In this document: in pieces, positions 50,091-61,781 of the stretch
How the letters are laid out: each line of letters begins with the position of its first letter
How positions within the stretch are numbered: position 1 is the stretch's first letter
Assembly (NCBI RefSeq): GCF_031143425.1
Contig: NC_090448.1
Span: 333,696,177 to 333,760,176 of the forward strand
Origin: Pleurodeles waltl
Taxonomy: Eukaryota > Chordata > Amphibia > Caudata > Salamandridae
Direction of reading: 5' to 3'
Length of the DNA: 64,000 nt
Position numbers and translations under genes: made by a program
Notes under the pieces: model-generated
The model's database searches: none
The model's input: the letters and a program-made list of their open reading frames with translations, nothing else
Told to the model about the DNA's origin: nothing

Positions 50091-53000
50091 TGTAAAAAGC
50101 TGGCTCTGTCTATACTATAACAAAATGAGACATAGGGGGTCATTCTGACCCTGGCGGCCGGTGACCGCCAGGGTCACCGACCACGGGAGCACCGCCAACA
50201 GGCTGGCGGTGCTCCCAAGGGCATTCTGACCGCGGCGGTTCAGCCGCGGTCAGAAAGGGTAAACCGGCGGTCTCCTGCCGGTTTACCGCTGCCCCATTGA
50301 ATCCTCCATGGCGGCGGAGCGCGCTCCGCCGCCATGGGGATTCAGACACCCCCTACCGCCATCCTGTTCATGGCGGGAAACCCGCCATGAACAGGATGGC
50401 GGTAAGGGGGTGCCGCGGCGCCCCTGGGGGCCCCTGCAGTGCCCATGCCAATGGCATGGGCACTGCAGGGGCCCCCGTAAGAGGGCCCCACAAAGTATTT
50501 CAGTGTCTGCTTTGCAGACACTGAAATACGCGACGGGTGCAACTGCACCCGTCGCACCCCTGCAACTACGCCGGCTCAATTCTGAGCCGGCGTCCTCGTT
50601 GCAGGGGCATTTCCGCTGGGCCGGCGGGCGCTCTTTTGGAGAGCGCCCGCCGGCCCAGCGGAAATGTTTGAATGGCCGCCGCGGTCTTTTGACCGCGGTG
50701 CGGTCATTTGTCGGCGGTACCTTGGCGGACGGCCTCCGCCGTCCGCCAAGGTCTGAATGACCCCCATAGTGTGCACAGAATCCAGGGGTTCCCCAGAGGC
50801 TAAAGTAGACAATACTAATGTTCCCTTTTGTGGTAGTGTGGTCGAGCAGTTAGGCTTATCAGAGGGTACTTCAAAGCATTTTTTTACACACACAAGCAAT
50901 AGAAGAAGCACACACTCAATGACTTAACTCCAGACCAAAGGTGTTTATATAGCAAAAATATATTTTCCTAATACATTTCTAGAACCACATGATTCAAGTT
51001 GCAGGGAAGTACTTCAATAGATTGGTATTTCACACATATATCACTAATACTTTGTTTGAAATCGATAAGTTATACAGTTTTTGAAATATTGGCAATTATC
51101 TGTTTTAAAAGTTGACACTGCAATTTTCAGAAACAGTTCCTGGGTGAAGAAAAGTTAGTACGATTTACAGGTAAGTACTGGACTTACAGTTCCAGTTTCT
51201 GGGTGTTAGGAAGTCCCCAGGTTGGGGTTTAAGTTAACCTCAAACACCTACCACCAGCAACTCTGGGCCGGGCGGGTGCAGAGGTGAAAGTTGAGGCAAA
51301 TCTAACATGGGCTCCTATATAGACTGGGGGCACTCGGTTTCAGATCTGCTGGCAGGTAAGTACCCACGTCTTCGGAGGGCAGACCTGGGGGTTTTAGAGG
51401 AACACCAGGGGGCCACAAGTAGGCACCAAACACACACCCTCAGCAGCACAGGGGTGGCCAGGTGCAGGGTGCCAACCGAGCATCGGGCTCCCAATGCTTT
51501 TCTATGACGGATACCCAGGTGTCACTTAGATGCTGCAGAAGGGGTCCAGGAGGTCAGTTCGGGAAAAGCACAGGCTGGACAGGTAGGAAGGCCGCCTGCT
51601 GAACGTTACTGCACTGATGGTCGGGTTTTCCAAGGCCTGGGGCTGCGGGTTCAGTGTACCTTTAGGCATCGGATATCTTCATCCGTAGCTCTTGCGGTGG
51701 GGGGGGTCCTCTGGATTAACACTGCAGGCGTTGTCATGAGGGGCATGAGAGGTCAACCCAGGATGGGAACTTGCTCGGGATCGCCTGGGGATCCTCTCTA
51801 GTCAGTTGGGTCACCTGAACAAGGGCCGTGGGCGTCAGGTGCAGAGCGGTCTGGATTTGCAGATCCGGGGAGGCTCTGGAGTCCATTGGTGTAGCTTCTT
51901 TTTGGACAGGGCCGCTGTCCTCAGGAGTTCTTGGTCCTTTGTGGTGCAGGGCAATCCTCTGGAGCTTGACAGAGGTCTCTGGTCCCACAGGATGCGTTGC
52001 TTTCTTATTGTAGGTTCTTTGAAGCAGGAGACAGTCCGGTAGGGCTTGGGCCAAGTCAGTTTTCGACGTCTTTCTTCTCTGCTGGGGTTTCAGCTTAGCA
52101 GTCCTTCTTTTTTCTTGTCAGGTCACATTGAATCTGACGACTTAGGTTCAGGGTAGCCCTTAAATCCTGGATTTAGGGGTGTTACAAGGGTCAAGGGCAG
52201 TAGCCAATGGCTGCTGTCCCTGAGGGTGGCTACACCCTTCTTGTGTCCACTCCCTTTGGAGAGGGGAACACAAACCTAACCCTATTGGTCCCTGTCCTCC
52301 AAACTAAGATGGAGGATTCTGCAGGGAGGGGGTGTCACCTCAGCAGTGGACACCTTAAGGGTGGTCCTAGCTGGGGTGGTCACTTCTTCCTGCTTTCCCT
52401 GATTTTCCCGCCAGACTTGCCACCAAAAGTGGGGCTTTGTCCGGGGGCCTGGCAACTCCACTAGCTGGAGTACCCTGGGGCACTGTAACAAGAGGCTTGA
52501 GCCTTTGAGGCTCACTGCCAGGTGTTACAGGTCCTGCAGGAGGGAGGTGTGTAGCACCTCCACCCAGGAGAGGTTTTGTTTCTGACCACAGAGAGCACAA
52601 AGGCTCTCACCTTATGTGGTCAGAGAATTGTCTGAAAGTGGCAGGCTGCACAGACTGGTCAATCTTGCACTAGCAGTTTGGCTAACATACAGGGGACATC
52701 TCTAAGATATCCTCTGGGTGCAGTTTTCAGTAAACCCAACAGAATGGGTTTATTGTGCTGAGACGTTTGATACTAAACTTCCCAGAATTCAGTGAAGCCA
52801 TTATGGAGCTGTGGAGTTTGTAATGACAAACTCCCAGACAATATACTCAATATGGCTACACTGCACTTACAATGTCCAAGAATAGATTTAGACACTGTAG
52901 GGGGATATTGCTCATTCAGCTATGCCCTCACCTGTGGTATAGTGTGCCCTGCCCTAGGGCTGTAAGGCCTGCTAGAGGGGTGAATCACCTATGCCACAGG

Positions 53001-53375
53001 CAGTGGTTTGTAGGTATGGCACCTTGAGGGGGGAGGTGCCATGTCGACTCTACCTTTTTCTTCCCACCAGCACACAAGCTGCAAAGGCAGTGTGCATGTG
53101 TTTGGTGAGAGGTCCCCCAGTGTGGCATAATACATGCTACAGCCCTTAGGGACCTTCCCTGGCCACAGGGCCCTTGGTACCATGGGTACCTTTTACAAGT
53201 GACATACGTGTGTGCCATGGGTGTGCCAACTGTGAAAACAAAGGTACAGATTTTGGTAAAAAGAACACTGTGCTGGGGCCTGCTTAGCAGGATCCCAGCA
53301 CACTTTCAATCAAAGTTGGCATCAATATCAGGCAAAAAGTGGGGGGAGAACTGTGCCAACAGTGGCCCTTTGCTG
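50091..53375 (-). mobile_element. TGTAGGAA-family element copy 4, carrying a nested insertion
   Basis: It starts TGTAAAAAGCTGGCTCTG (degenerate TGTAGGAA) and follows the same internal sequence as 59231-61781: gtggtagtgtggtcgagcag near 50830, gtgctgaga..tttgatactaaacttcccag near 52755, and ggcaaaaagtgggggg near 53330. The right end is degraded, so 53375 is approximate. A 631-bp hairpin-rich insertion occupies 50135-50765, leaving about 2.65 kb of element. No coding domain. Confidence 0.78.
50135..50765. mobile_element. Hairpin-string element (palindrome-rich MITE-like insertion)
   Basis: 631 bp, very GC-rich, bounded by 16-bp inverted repeats GGGGGTCATTCTGACC and GGTCTGAATGACCCCC with one mismatch. 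It is flanked by ATA on both sides (50132-50134, 50766-50768). The interior is a series of about 13 consecutive hairpins: 50147-50175, 50185-50216, 50224-50255, 50258-50287, 50299-50343, 50347-50412, 50426-50476, 50495-50529, 50530-50555, 50557-50607, 50608-50666, 50671-50708 and 50719-50752. Stems of 8-29 bp are mostly perfect and loops are 0-8 bases. Homologous sites at 56885-56930 and 59250-59290 lack it. Open frames across it are by-products of its palindromes. A 3-bp duplication suits PIF/Harbinger-like mobilisation, which is inference. Confidence 0.9.
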
Positions 53376-54011
53376 CAATCATACATTGGAGCTTTATGTC
53401 TCCCATATACCAGTTTTTTTCTGATGTCTACTACAAATTTCTCACCTTGGGAATTCCCCCAGGTGCTAAACTGTGTCTGGAGACTTTCCAGACTATTGCT
53501 TGTATGCTCCAGCAGACGATCTCTGTGTCTGCTTCGTCATTCCCCTGATCCACATATAAGCACCAACTATGCTCGCTATTGTCTGTTCCTTTCTTTCTGT
53601 GTTTTTTTTTTTGTGCATATTCGGAGCTTGCTCCCAGACTTCTTTCTTCTTTGACAAGTTGTTACTTAAAAACGTATTTCATCTTTGACAAGTTTTTACT
53701 TACAATTATTTTTTCAGTGTGCACGAGAACCACTGAGTTTAAGTCTTTTAGGGACTGTCACAAACATATGTCTGTGACACATCCCCACGAAGTATGTCAT
53801 TGGTGTTTAGAGTCATTGCATGACTCCAGGTCTTGTGCAGATTGCGTCTTCATGAATCCCATGGCGATCCAGGATGGAAGAGCCAAACTCTACATCGCTG
53901 GGCACCAGCTGAAGGCACACAAGTCCTGCTCCAAGTCGAAGTCAAGTTTCGCTCTTGAATCCCTTCCACAGAAAGGTCTTCCTCACATTCAAAATTCTCA
54001 GATAATTCATG
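53376..54011 (+). pseudogene. DIRS 5' region and gag-like ORF1 start, fragment
   Basis: After a pyrimidine-rich leader, 53720-53960 encodes FKSFRDCHKHMSVTHPHEVC, HWCLESLHDSRSCADC and NPMAIQD, the same Cys/His head as at 37.9, 41.1 and 54.9 kb. It has no ATG in the usual place and is cut at about 54011 by the next fragment. It is closer to the 37.9-kb copy than to the two long copies. Confidence 0.72.
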
Positions 54012-54560
54012 TGGGAAGCTGGCTTTTTATGTAGTGTACCAATGTAGGGACACCATGCAAAAAGTCCAGATGATTCTTATTGGTTTACAGGGGCTTACTT
54101 TAATAATCCTTAGTGCTGTATTTCTGGTAGTGTGATCAAGCAGCTTAGCTTATCAGAAGAAACCACCAGCAGTTTGCTTTTATCTGCCCTTGTGTGTCCG
54201 GGTGCAGAGGTGCTGGGCGCATTGGTAGCCTTGAGCACTACACATTGAAGAGGGACCTGCAAAAGAAAGGCTGCAAGGGGGGGTCTTGGGGACAAGTTCG
54301 GCAGAACCCTAAAGGGGGACTCAGCTTGTAACGGTTTCAATGGTACAGGGACTCAGTTGGTTTCCATGAAACCGGGCTGGGGGGCTCGTGTGCAGAGGTT
54401 TTTTGTCTAGAGGGTGGCTGAGGCTAGTGGCTCTCATGGGATTTTGGTGACCTGCAGAGAAAAAGAATACAGGGCAGCAGGGCCGCTGTCAATGATGGCC
54501 TCGTGGTACCTGGACTGGACATGCAACAAGCATTGGCAGCTGCAAGGGCTTCAGTACTTA
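54012..54560 (-). mobile_element. TGTAGGAA-family fragment
   Basis: It begins GTGGGAAGCTGGC and contains gtagtgtgatcaagcagcttagcttatcag, the counterpart of gtagtgtggtcgagcagtaggcttatcag in full copies. Large internal deletions relative to the 2.6-kb form. Confidence 0.6.
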
Positions 54561-54564
54561 GGGT

Positions 54565-54790
54565 ATCTGATAGAGACTTCTAGTTGCAGATTCCTTACCT
54601 TTGAATTTCCCAAGGCGTCAGACTGAATCAGGAGATTTTTCTTCAAGCAGTACCTCTGCGCAGTGTCAGGTGGTTTCAGTCGACTTCGTTGGTGTCGTGC
54701 TCGCCGTGATGACATTGCGGTCGTATATAGGCGCCACCCCGGTGCGCTGACATCAGTTCTTTTGTTTCCACACCAGCCTATGCGCATAGC
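54565..54790 (+). repeat. DIRS copy 2 left inverted terminal repeat and leader
   Basis: ATCTGATAGAGACTTCTAG...TTCCTTACC is the reverse complement of 48683-48717 in copy 1, and 54680-54775 is homologous to 40920-41010. Confidence 0.8.
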
Positions 54791-54872
54791 CGGAGAAAGG
54801 CTACCTCAGTCATTTTTTTATTAGATCAACACTTTTGTAGAATATTTGACGAGTTTGTAGATGCATCGAGGA

Positions 54873-56864
54873 ATGTCCCGCAAGACTGGATTCAAGCTCT
54901 GCGACTCCTGTCACCGAACTATGTCGGTGACGGATCCGCACCTCGTGTGTTTCTGGTGCCTGGAGCACGATCACGACCCAAAGTCTTGCTCTGAGTGGCG
55001 GGCCATGAACCCGAAGGCTTTGAGGGAGCAGCCTTTAAAGCTAATGGCGGCCCGACACTCGAATCCGTGGTGCTCACAGTCCCGTTCGAGAGGAAGGTCT
55101 CGAGACCGGCCGCCGAGTCACCACCACTCTCTGTCCTTCAAGTCATCGGGACATTCAGGTCACAAAAAGAAGTCGAAGAAGGATAAGTGTTCTTTGACTT
55201 CACCCCGTCGATCGGATGATACGACGCGGAAAGAGCGTCAACGCTCTAGGCCTCCGTCAACGGAGCTGCCTTCTGGGTCGCCCCGCGCTTCCCCGACTCC
55301 CCAGGAGCTGGAGCCACCCCCACCCAACTTAAATAATTTTACAAGGCCATGCACCTCATTTTTGGGTGGTCCGACCCACCTTCGGAGCCTTCGTACACAG
55401 GTGAGTCGGTTGAGGTCTCCTCAATTTCAAAGCAGTCTGCTTTGGCCTCAGCTCTGGAGGTCCGCCTCGGATCCATTCGCGGATCCGTCCCGACGCTGGT
55501 CGTGCCACAGCGACCTTCCCCAAGTGTTGGGTCAGACGTCGACGCTCCTGACGTCAGTTGGACCCACAATCGACGTCGATCACATCCTCATACCAGATGA
55601 CCCGGAGCCGGAACGACGTCGATCAACGCCAATCCCGTTCTCTATAGGCTCTCCTGGGCCCAGGGTTAATCCAGACCCTTATTCTTGTGGGTATGGATAC
55701 AGGGAGATTATGGAGGGGACGCTGGACCCTTTAGAATACCAGCTTGACCCCCATATGGATTGGGTGCAGGATTTGGGTGATGCCAGTGTTCTAGACACCT
55801 CCCCAGACACTGGTATGCTCTCTCCTCCTAGCTTGGCTGCAGAGGAAGGTGCTTCTTATTCTATGGTGGGGAGAAGGGCGGCTGAGGTCCTGGACCTCGA
55901 GCTACCGTCTGTGGAGGTTAGGCCTAACATCCTAACTGACGTGCTTCAGCTGGGGTCTTCCTCTTCTGAGCCCTTTTACCCTTTAATGAAGCACTGACAG
56001 TCGTCCTTTTGGGTACTTGGTCCAGACCCAGCACAGGGGCTCCTGTGAATAGGACAATTGCCCACCGCAATCGACCTGCGCTGTCAGACCCGAAATTCCT
56101 GACTCAACACCCCACATCTGAGAGCCTTGTCATCCAGCCTTCTTCTTCATCTGGCGCATTCCCTGCCGCACCGCCAGATAGGGAATCAAAAAGACTGGCT
56201 AATTTGAGGAAAAAGTTGTTTTCTTCCAACAGTCTAGCGCTGCGGTCCGCGAACACCGCATGCCTTTTGGGCCGCTATTCCCATACTCTCAGGGATACGG
56301 TCGCGCAAGTGCTGCCTGCAGTTCCGGAGGAGGCCCGGACTGTCCTGTCCCAAACCATAACAGATGGGAGGTAAGCAGCTAAGTTCATGATTCGTTGTGG
56401 ACTGGATACGACCGACTCTCTGGGCAGATCGGTTGCATCAACTGTGGCATTGAGATGCCATGCCTGGCTAAGAACATCTGGCTTTTCAGAGGTTGTCCAG
56501 CAATCATTGATGGACATGCCCATTGACGGCGCACGTCTCTTCGAAGACAAGGCAGACACTGCACTCGAGCGCTTTAAGGATTCCCGAGCCACGGCCCGGT
56601 CCCTTGGCCTTGCGTCCACTCCTAGACCCCAGCAGTATGCCTTTCGTGGCTACGGAACGGGCACCCAACTGCGTCCTTTTCCCCCTGGCCATCGACCCGC
56701 ACATGCTGTACAGGCCCTGCACGGACGCGGGATCCCACGTTCCTGGGATCAGGGAGCCAGCCGGTCACCCAGTCCAACCCCGCCCCCTCTTCAGCCTCTA
56801 AGCCTTCCTAGTCCGCAGGTACATCAGGAGCCAGTAGGTGGCAGGATACGCCATCAGCTGCCCC
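54873..56864 (+). pseudogene. DIRS gag-like ORF1, copy 2
   Basis: The first 375 codons are open (stop at 55995; an in-frame ATG also lies at 54861). The Cys/His head (CDSCHRTMSVTDPHLVCFWC, EHDHDPKSC, EW) is followed by a Ser/Arg/His-rich basic region (54960-55250) and Pro/Ser-rich linkers. A frameshift near 56000 leads into a frame with APVNRTIAHRNRPALSDPK and, after a TAA at 56372, GLDTTDSLGRSVASTVALRC and MPIDGARLFEDKADTALE. The head suggests zinc-dependent nucleic-acid binding. This is the best preserved ORF1 in the window. Confidence 0.82.
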
Positions 56865-58699
56865 AGTAGGAAGTTGGCTCTGTATATACTATCTCAAAGT
56901 GAAAGATAGTGTGCACAGAGTCCAAGGGTTCCCCTTAGAGGTTGATAGTTGCCAATTTAGATAATACTAATGTTCTATTTTGTGGTAGTGTAGTCGAGCA
57001 GTAGGCTTATCAGAGGGTAGTGTTAAGCATTTGTTGTACACACACAGGCATTAAATGAGGAACACACACTCAAAGACCTAACTCCAGGCCAATAGGTTTT
57101 TATATAGAAAAATATATTTTCTTAATTTATTTTTTGACCACAAGATTCAAATTTTAGGTAAGTACATAAATTGTAAGGTACTTCACATAGGTAAGTATAG
57201 AACTATTTTAAAAGTGGACACTGCAAAAATCAACAGTTTCTGGGGGAGGTAAGAATTGGTTAGTTTTTCAGGTAAGTAAAGAACTTACACAGTCAGTCTC
57301 CTGGGCATAGGCAGCCCACCGTTGGGGGTTCAAGGCAACCCCAAACACCCAGCAACACAGGGCATGTCAGGTGCAGAGGTCAAAAGAGGGCCCAAAACAC
57401 ATGGGCGCCTATGGAGAACAGGGGTGCTCCGGTTCCAGTCTGCTAGCAGGCAAGTACCTGCGTCCTTGGGGAGCAAAGCAGAGGGGGTTTGTAGAGCACT
57501 GGAGGGGGGGGGACACACAGGCACACAAAATACACCATCAGCGGCACAGGGGCGGCCGGGTGCAGTGTGCAACGTAGGCTTCGGGTTTTGTGTTGAAAAC
57601 AATGGAGGAATCCGGGAGGGTCACTCTGGTGATGCAGACATTGCACAGGGGGGCTTCTCAGGCCAGCCACCGACTGGGTTATGATGAGGGCCGGCTGCTG
57701 GTCACTCCTGCGCTGGTAGGTGGTTTCTTTCGGGCCTGGGGGCTGCGGTGCAGTGCTTGGTCCAGGCATCGGGTTCCTTTGTTACCAGGCAGTCGTGGTC
57801 GGGGGAGCCACTGGATCCTCTCTGCAGGCGTCGCTGTGGGGGTGCAGGGAGGTCGATACAGGGTGCCCATGTCATTGGAGTCACCTGGGAGTCCCCACAG
57901 CGTTGTCCTGAACTTGAGCCGGGGGAGTCGGGTGCAGCGTGTGAAGACTCACGCTTCTGGCGGGAAGTTGAAGTCTCTTTAAAGTTGCTTGTTTTGTAGT
58001 TGTTTCTGGACAGAGCCGCTGTCCTTGGGAGGTTCTTGGTCCTTTAGGTGCAGGTCAGTCCTCTGAGTCCTCAGAGGTCGGTGGGCCAGCTGGATGCGTC
58101 GCTGTGCAGATTCTTTGAGTCTGGAGACAGGCCGGTAGGGCTGAGGCCAAGTCAGTTGTCGTCTCCGTCGTCTCTGCGGGGCTTTCAGGTCAGCAGTCCT
58201 CCTTCTTCTTGTAGGTTGCAGGAATCTGATTTCCTGGGTTCAGGGTTGCCCGTAAATACTAAATTTAGGGGTGTGTTTAGGTCTGGGGGGCAATAGCCAA
58301 TAGCTACTGTCCTTGAGGGTGGCTACACCCTCCTTGTGCCTCCTCCCTGAGGGGAGGGGGGCACATCCGTATTCCTATTGGGGGAATCCTCCAAAACCAA
58401 GATGGAGGATTTCTTAAGGCAGGGGTCACCTCAGCTCAGGACACCTTAGGGGCTGTCCTGACTGGTGGGTGAATGCTCCTTGTTTTTCTCATTATGTCCT
58501 CCGGGCTTGCCGCCAAAAGTGGGGGGCTGTGTCCGGAGGGACAGGCATCTCCACTAGCTGGGATGTCCTGGGGTGCTGTAACAACAGGCATGAGCCTTTG
58601 AGGCTCACCGCCAGGTGTTACAGTTCCTGCAGGGGTAGGTGAGAAGCACCTCCACCCAGTGCAGGCTTCGTTCCTGGCCACAGAGTGACAAAGGCACTC
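56865..58699 (-). mobile_element. TGTAGGAA-family element copy 5, truncated
   Basis: It starts AGTAGGAAGTTGGCTCTG and matches 59231-61000 closely, then stops at aaggcactc near 58699, where DIRS RT resumes. About 780 bp of the other end, and roughly 230 bp of DIRS sequence before the RT, are missing, so a deletion spans the junction. TTTATT at 57126-57131 lies about 265 bases from the left end. Open frames at 57322-58300 are not coding. Confidence 0.8.
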
Positions 58700-59230
58700 A
58701 CGCCACTTCGACCTATATTAGATCTTCGGTCCCTCTATCTCTTCCTAAAAAAGGAGAAGTTCATAATGTTGACATTGGCTCAGGTCCTATCTGCCCTGTA
58801 TTCCGGAGACTGGATGGTAGCGTTGGTCTTGCAAGACGCATACTTCTGCATTCCCGTCTTGCCAGCCCACAGTTGTTACCTACGATTCGTGGTAGGTCAC
58901 GAGCACTTTCAGTTTACCGTGCTCCCCTTTGGCCTTACCAGTGCCCCTCGGGTGTTCATGAAGGTGATGGTAGTGGTGGAAGCTCATCTGCACAGGATAG
59001 GGGTCCCAGTCTTCCCCTACCTCGATGATTGGCTGTCGAAGGCGAGCTCACCCCAGACAGTCATCTCCCACCTCCAGACTACAGTGAACCTTTTGCATTC
59101 GCTGGGGTTCACTATCAGCATGCCGAAGTCACACCTGACTCCTTCTCAGACGCTCCCTTTCATCAGAGCTGTTCTGGATACAGTGCAGTTTCGGGCAAAA
59201 CCTCTCGAAAAGCAAGACCAGGATATTCGG
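58700..59230 (+). pseudogene. DIRS reverse transcriptase, copy 2
   Basis: An uninterrupted frame runs LRPILDLRSLYLFLKKEKF, GDWMVALVLQDAYFCIPVL, LRFVVGHEHFQFTVLPFGL, TSAPRVFMKV, then the intact catalytic VFPYLDDWL and the thumb (LHSLGFTISMPKSHLTPSQ). Motif A reads ALVLQDAYF where other copies have ALDLEDAFF, so the motif A catalytic Asp is Val. This is the most complete DIRS RT in the window. The TGTAGGAA element interrupts it after QDIR. Confidence 0.88.
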
Positions 59231-61781
59231 TTTAGGAAGTTGGCTCTGTATATACTATTTCAAAGTAAGAAATAGTGTGCACGGAGTCCAAGGGTTCCCC
59301 TTAGAGGTAAGATAGTGGCAACAAGAGATAATTCTAATGCTCTATTTTGTGGTAGTGTGGTCGAGCAGTAGGCTTATCAGAGGGTAGTGTTAAGCATTTG
59401 TTGTACACACACAGGCAATAAATGAGGAACACACACTCAAAGACTTACTCCAGGCCAATAGGTTTTTATATAGAAAAATATATTCTTAGTTTATTTTAAG
59501 AACCACAGGTTCAAGATTTACAAACTATACTTTAAATGAAAGGTATTTCACTCAGGTATTCTAGGAACTTTGAAAAATCGCAATAGCATGTACAGTTTTG
59601 GCAAAAATGGCAATAAGCTATTTTAAAAGTGGACACAGTGCAAAAAATCAACAGTTCCTGGGGGAGGTAAGTAAATGTTAAGTTCACAGGTAAGTAAAAC
59701 ACTTACAGGGTTCAAAGTTGGGTCCAAGGTAGCCCACTGTTGGGGGTTCAAGGCAACCCCAACGTTACCACACCAGCAGCTCAGGGCCGGTCAGGTGCAG
59801 AGGTCAAAGTGGTGCCCAAAACACATAGGCTTCAATGGAAATAGGGGTGCCCCGGTTCCAGTCTGCCAGCAGGTAAGTACCCCCCGTCTTCAGAGGGCAG
59901 ACCAGGGGGCTTTGGTAGGGCACCGGGGGGGGACACAAGCAGGCACAGAAAGTACACCCTCAGAGACACAGGGGAGGCCGGGTGCAGAGTGCAAACAGGC
60001 ATTGGGTTTCTAATAGGAATCAATGGGGAGACCCGGGGGTCTCTTCAACGATGCAGGCAGGCACGGGGGGTTCCTTGGGGTATCCACCACCTGGGCTAGG
60101 CAGAGGGTTGCCTGGGGGTCGCTCCTGCACTGGAGTTCGGTGCCTTCAGGTCCTGGGGGCTGCGGGTGCAGTGTGGTTTCCAGGCGTCGGGTTCCTTGAA
60201 GCAGGCAGTCGCGGTCAGGGGGAGCCTCTGGATTTCCTCTGCAGGCGTCGCTGTGGGGGCTTAGGGGGGTCAACTCTGGCTACTCACGGGCTCGCAGTCA
60301 CTGGGGAGTCCTCCCTGTAGTATTGGTTTTCCGCAGGTCGAACCGGGGGCGAGTTGCAGTTTCTTGAACATGGCCGCTGTTCAGAGGTCGCTGGACCCTG
60401 TTGGATGTGTCACTGTTTTCTTCAAAGTAGGGAGACAGGCCGGTGGGGCTGGGGCCAAATCAGTTGTCGTCTCCGTCTTCACTGCAGGGCTTCAGGTCAG
60501 CAGTCCTTCTTTTTCTTTAGGTTGCAGGAATCTATCTTCCTTGGTTCTGGGAGCCGCTAAATACTCAATTTTGGAGTGTTTAGGTCTGGGAGGGCAGAAG
60601 CCAATGGCTACTGTCCTAGAGGGTGGCTACATACTCTTTGTGCCTCCTCCCTGTGGGGAGGGGGGGCACATCGCTAATCCTATTGGGGGAATCCTCCTTC
60701 TACAAGATGGAGGATTGCTAAAAGTAAGAGTCACCTCAGCTCAGGACACCTTAGGGGCTGTCCTGACTGGGGGGGTGCCTCCACCTTGTTTTTCTCATTA
60801 TCTCCTCCAGCCTTGCCGCCAAAAGTGGGGGCAGTGGCCGGAGGGGCGGGCATCTCCACTTGCTGGGATGCCCTGTGGCGCTGTAACAAAGGGGGGTGAG
60901 CCTTTGAGGCTCTCACCGCCAGGTGTTACAGTTCCTTCAGGGGGAGGTGAGAAGCACCTCCACCCAGTACAGGCTTTGTTCCTGGCCACAGAGTGACAAA
61001 GGCACTCTCCCCATGTGGCCAGCAACATGTCTGGTGTGTGGCAGGCTGGCAAAAACTAGTCAGCCCACACTGGAAGTCGGGTATGTTTTCAGAGGGCATC
61101 TCTAAGATGCCCTCTGGGTGTATTTTTACAATAAAGTGCACACTGGCATCAGTGTACATTTATTGTGCTGAGAAGTTTGATACTAAACTTCCCAGTTTTC
61201 AGTGCAGCCATTATGGTGCTGTGGAGTTCATGTTTGACAGACTCCCAGACCATATACTCTTATGGCTACCCTGCACTTACAATGTCTAAGGTTTGGCTTA
61301 GACACTGTAGGGGCATAGTGCTCATGCATATATGCCCTCACCTGTGGTATAGTGCACCCTGCCTTAGGGCTGTAAGGCCTGCTAGAGGGGTGACTTACCT
61401 ATGCCACAGGCAGTGCGAGGTTGGCATGGCACTCTGAGGGGAGTGCCATGTTGACTTAGCCATTTTCTCCCCACCAGCACACACAAGCTGGCAAGCAGTG
61501 TGTATGTGCTGAGTGAGGGGTCCCTAGGGTGGCATAAGACATGTTGCAGCCCTTAGAGACCTTCCCTGGCATCTGGGCCTTGGTACCAGGGGTTCCAGTT
61601 ACAAGGGGCTTACCTGGGTGCCAGGGTTGTGCCAATTGTGGAGACAAATGTACAGTTTAGGGAAAGAACACTGGTGCTGGGGCCTTGTTAGGAGGGTCCC
61701 AGGACACTTTCAAATCATAACTTGGCATCAGCAAAGGTAAAAAGTCAGGGGGTAACCATGCCAAGGAGGCATTTCCTTACA
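59231..61781 (-). mobile_element. TGTAGGAA-family element, complete copy 6, inside DIRS RT
   Basis: 2551 bp from TTTAGGAAGTTGGCTCTG (second base G to T) to GGAGGCATTTCCTTACA. The flanks are ttcgg and tttgg, a 4-of-5 match for a 5-bp duplication. TTTATT at 59490-59495 is 264 bases from the left end. Inverse homologue of the complete copy at 32344-34983. No coding domain. Confidence 0.85.

Noticed and set aside
50297..50760. Open frames of 75-150 codons on both strands
   Set aside because: They are by-products of the palindromic hairpin array.
50135..50765. CRISPR-like array or miRNA cluster
   Set aside because: Successive hairpins differ in sequence, so there is no repeat-spacer pattern. A miRNA role cannot be shown from sequence alone, and transposon ends explain the block.
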